DNA from: Bacteroidaceae bacterium
GTDB lineage: Bacteria > Bacteroidota > Bacteroidia > Bacteroidales > Bacteroidaceae
Direction of reading: 5' to 3'
Length of the DNA stretch: 8,970 nt
Assembly (NCBI GenBank): GCA_016292545.1
Contig: JAEDIG010000100.1
Coordinates: forward strand, 1-8,970
The translations under genes and the position numbers were made by a program. The notes beneath the pieces were generated by a model. The model was not told the DNA's origin. It searched no databases and saw nothing but the letters and a program-made list of their open reading frames with translations. How positions within the stretch are numbered: position 1 is the stretch's first letter; each line of letters begins with the position of its first letter. Positions 7,623-8,970 of the stretch are shown here, in pieces.

Positions 7623-8970
7623 TCAGATCTCGCGCTGCATGTCGTTGCCTTCCACATAGATGGCACTGTAGGGACGCACGGGGCACAAGTTTTCGCACGC
7701 ACCGCAGCCGATACACTTCTCCTCGTCTACCACGGGAATCATCGGCACCATGCGTCCGTCCATCTCACGGCCTTCGGCATCATACCAGCGTCCGCGGTCG
7801 TCGCGCCTGTACTTGTCGCTGGCGGGCACCAGCTGAATGGCACCGGCAGGGCAATGGCGGGCACAGTTGCCGCAAGGCTTGCCCTCGGCCGACGGGATGC
7901 AGCGTTCCTTCACCCACACGGCGCGACCCACCTGTACGGCAGTGCGCTGCTCCACGGTGATGGGCTGTATGGCTCCTGTGGGGCACACCTGCGAGCATCG
8001 GTTACACTCGGGGCGGCAGTAGCCGCGCTCATAGCTGACCTCGGGCTGCAGCAGGGAAGAGAGGGACGTGCTGGGACGCAGCACATCGTTGGGGCATGAG
8101 GTGACGCACAGCTGGCATGCGGTACACTGCGCCTGCAGATGGCGGGCAGAGAGGGCACCAGGCGGAAGAATCCGGCGCTGGCGGGCGGGTTTCTCCTTGG
8201 GAGTGATGTCGGCAAAACCACCGTCGGTAGTCTTGGGCTCCACCTTCTTCTGTGCCCTCAGCAGGGTGCCTCCCGCGAGCAGCATGGCAGTGGTGGTGAT
8301 GGCCGTGCGGCGCGAGCGGCGGCGGCGTTCCTTCTTCTCGCCATCCTCGCCCTGTTCGCCTGCCGGGGCTGTCTGCGGAGCCCTATCTGCCGGCTTGGCG
8401 GGCTTCTCTGCAGCAGGCCCGGAGATTGCATCCACAGGCTTGGCCTCAGCCGGTTTGGCGGCCGGTTTGCGACGGCGGCGGCGTTCGGTATTCTCTGCGG
8501 CCTCCGTCTTCTCGGCCGGTTTTTCCTTTTTGGCCGGCTTGGCGGCAGGACGCGGCTTGGCGGCCACAGCCTTGGCCGGAGCCCCGCTGGCGGGCTGTGC
8601 AGCCACGGCAGCCGTTGGCGTGGCGGCAGTGGCCGAGGTGAGCGTGAGGGCTCCCTTATGGCATGCCTCCATGCAGTTGCCGCACATCACACAGCGGCTC
8701 AGGTCTATCTCATGGGTGCGGCTGTTGATGCAGCCGCTCTTGCAATTGCGCTCACAAAGACCGCAGCTGTTGCAGCGGCGCAGATTGATGGCCGGACGAT
8801 ACACGGCATGGCGGCTGAGGAAGCCCAGCAGTGTGCCCACAGGGCAGACGGTATTGCACCACAGGCGGCCATAGCGCCATGCCAGCACGGCAATCAGCAC
8901 CCACACGGCCAGCGAAATCAGCAGGGCCAACAGGCTCTTCATCCACACATCCACCTCATAGAAGGCATAG
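7623..8970 (-). CDS. Membrane polyferredoxin (4Fe-4S protein) with long basic linker; N-terminus outside window
   Basis: The frame stays open to the right edge (residues YAFYE precede the GTG at 8954), so that GTG is not the true start and earlier membrane helices are probably missing. Numbering from 8954: a membrane helix at about 6-26, then RLWCNTVCPVG (30-40), the CxxxCP turn of NapH/YccM-like membrane ferredoxins. Two cysteine motifs follow: C61/C64/C67/C71 and C88/C91/C94/C98. Residues 107-216 are an Ala/Lys/Pro/Arg-rich low-complexity linker ending in KKERRRRSRR. A hydrophobic segment at 217-235 resembles an internal Tat signal or membrane anchor. The C-terminal domain has four motifs: C277/280/283/287, C313/317/320/324, C352/361/364/368 and C414/417/420/424. 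It likely carries electrons between membrane-linked partners; no catalytic domain is visible. Co-directional with the reductase 39 bp downstream. Confidence 0.9.
   Translation of the reverse strand, partial: YAFYEVDVWMKSLLALLISLAVWVLIAVLAWRYGRLWCNTVCPVGTLLGFLSRHAVYRPAINLRRCNSCGLCERNCKSGCINSRTHEIDLSRCVMCGNCMEACHKGALTLTSATAATPTAAVAAQPASGAPAKAVAAKPRPAAKPAKKEKPAEKTEAAENTERRRRRKPAAKPAEAKPVDAISGPAAEKPAKPADRAPQTAPAGEQGEDGEKKERRRRSRRTAITTTAMLLAGGTLLRAQKKVEPKTTDGGFADITPKEKPARQRRILPPGALSARHLQAQCTACQLCVTSCPNDVLRPSTSLSSLLQPEVSYERGYCRPECNRCSQVCPTGAIQPITVEQRTAVQVGRAVWVKERCIPSAEGKPCGNCARHCPAGAIQLVPASDKYRRDDRGRWYDAEGREMDGRMVPMIPVVDEEKCIGCGACENLCPVRPYSAIYVEGNDMQREI
8307..8636 (-). repeat. Degenerate repeats encoding the Ala/Lys/Pro-rich linker of the polyferredoxin
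   Basis: On the plus strand, variants of GCCGGYTTGGCGG recur at 8389, 8449, 8461 (partial) and 8533, with a further GCGGCTTGGCGG copy at about 8552. On the coding strand they read as AKPA-type units. Two Arg clusters (ERRRRRK and KERRRRSRR) flank part of the tract. It looks like slippage-type expansion of a flexible linker, not a mobile element, and the reading frame is intact throughout. Confidence 0.7.

Noticed and set aside
8389..8570. Possible CRISPR-like or mobile repeat array from the recurring GCCGGYTTGGCGG units
   Set aside because: Units are degenerate, irregularly spaced and in frame with the linker codons, with no regular spacers, so they reflect AKPA-type peptide repeats.
8068..8874. 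A plus-strand Ala/Arg-rich frame opposite the polyferredoxin linker
   Set aside because: It is produced by the repetitive linker DNA read backwards; the opposite frame has six ordered cysteine motifs.
8952..8954. GTG at 8954 as the true start of the polyferredoxin
   Set aside because: The frame remains open to the window edge, and relatives have further membrane helices upstream, so the gene is almost certainly cut by the window.

Overview
The window looks like a chromosomal piece of a GC-rich member of the Bacteroidota, most likely a Prevotellaceae-like or related gut or oral Bacteroidales. The evidence is the protein families (a macroglobulin-like surface protein with the LKGYIENP/QGWRRYDW-type signature, a Bacteroidales-type NhaA with a long loop, a Tat-lipoprotein aldo/keto reductase with ferredoxin motifs, and a membrane polyferredoxin). 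Very A-rich leaders without clear Shine-Dalgarno sequences before the GC-rich genes point the same way. This assignment rests on remembered family features, not on a database search.

Left half, plus strand: (1) the C-terminal ~764 codons of a large macroglobulin-like/TonB-plug-like envelope protein whose N-terminus lies outside the window; (2) a complete sugar-1-kinase closely resembling N-acetylhexosamine 1-kinase (NahK); (3) a complete NhaA Na+/H+ antiporter. Kinase and antiporter are 33 bp apart and probably co-transcribed. The macroglobulin-like gene is 54 bp upstream and may be in the same unit. The plus-strand block ends at a strong intrinsic terminator (15-bp stem, T5 tail) at 4879-4916.

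Right half, minus strand, converging on that terminator: a compact three-gene redox cluster, read right to left. It holds a membrane polyferredoxin (N-terminus outside the window), then a Tat-exported, lipobox-bearing aldo/keto reductase with two C-terminal cysteine motifs. The third gene is a cytoplasmic HI0933/YhiN-type FAD protein whose best start is a TTG overlapping the reductase stop (TTGA). The polyferredoxin has about six [4Fe-4S]-type cysteine motifs divided by a long Ala/Lys/Pro/Arg-rich linker and an internal SRR-hydrophobic segment. One reading is an electron path from inside the cell, through the polyferredoxin, to an extracytoplasmic reductase. That is inference from topology and gene order.

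No RNA genes, CRISPR arrays, insertion sequences or attachment sites were seen. I do not see a clearly unprecedented system. The most unusual items are the linker-split polyferredoxin and its pairing with an exported aldo/keto reductase.
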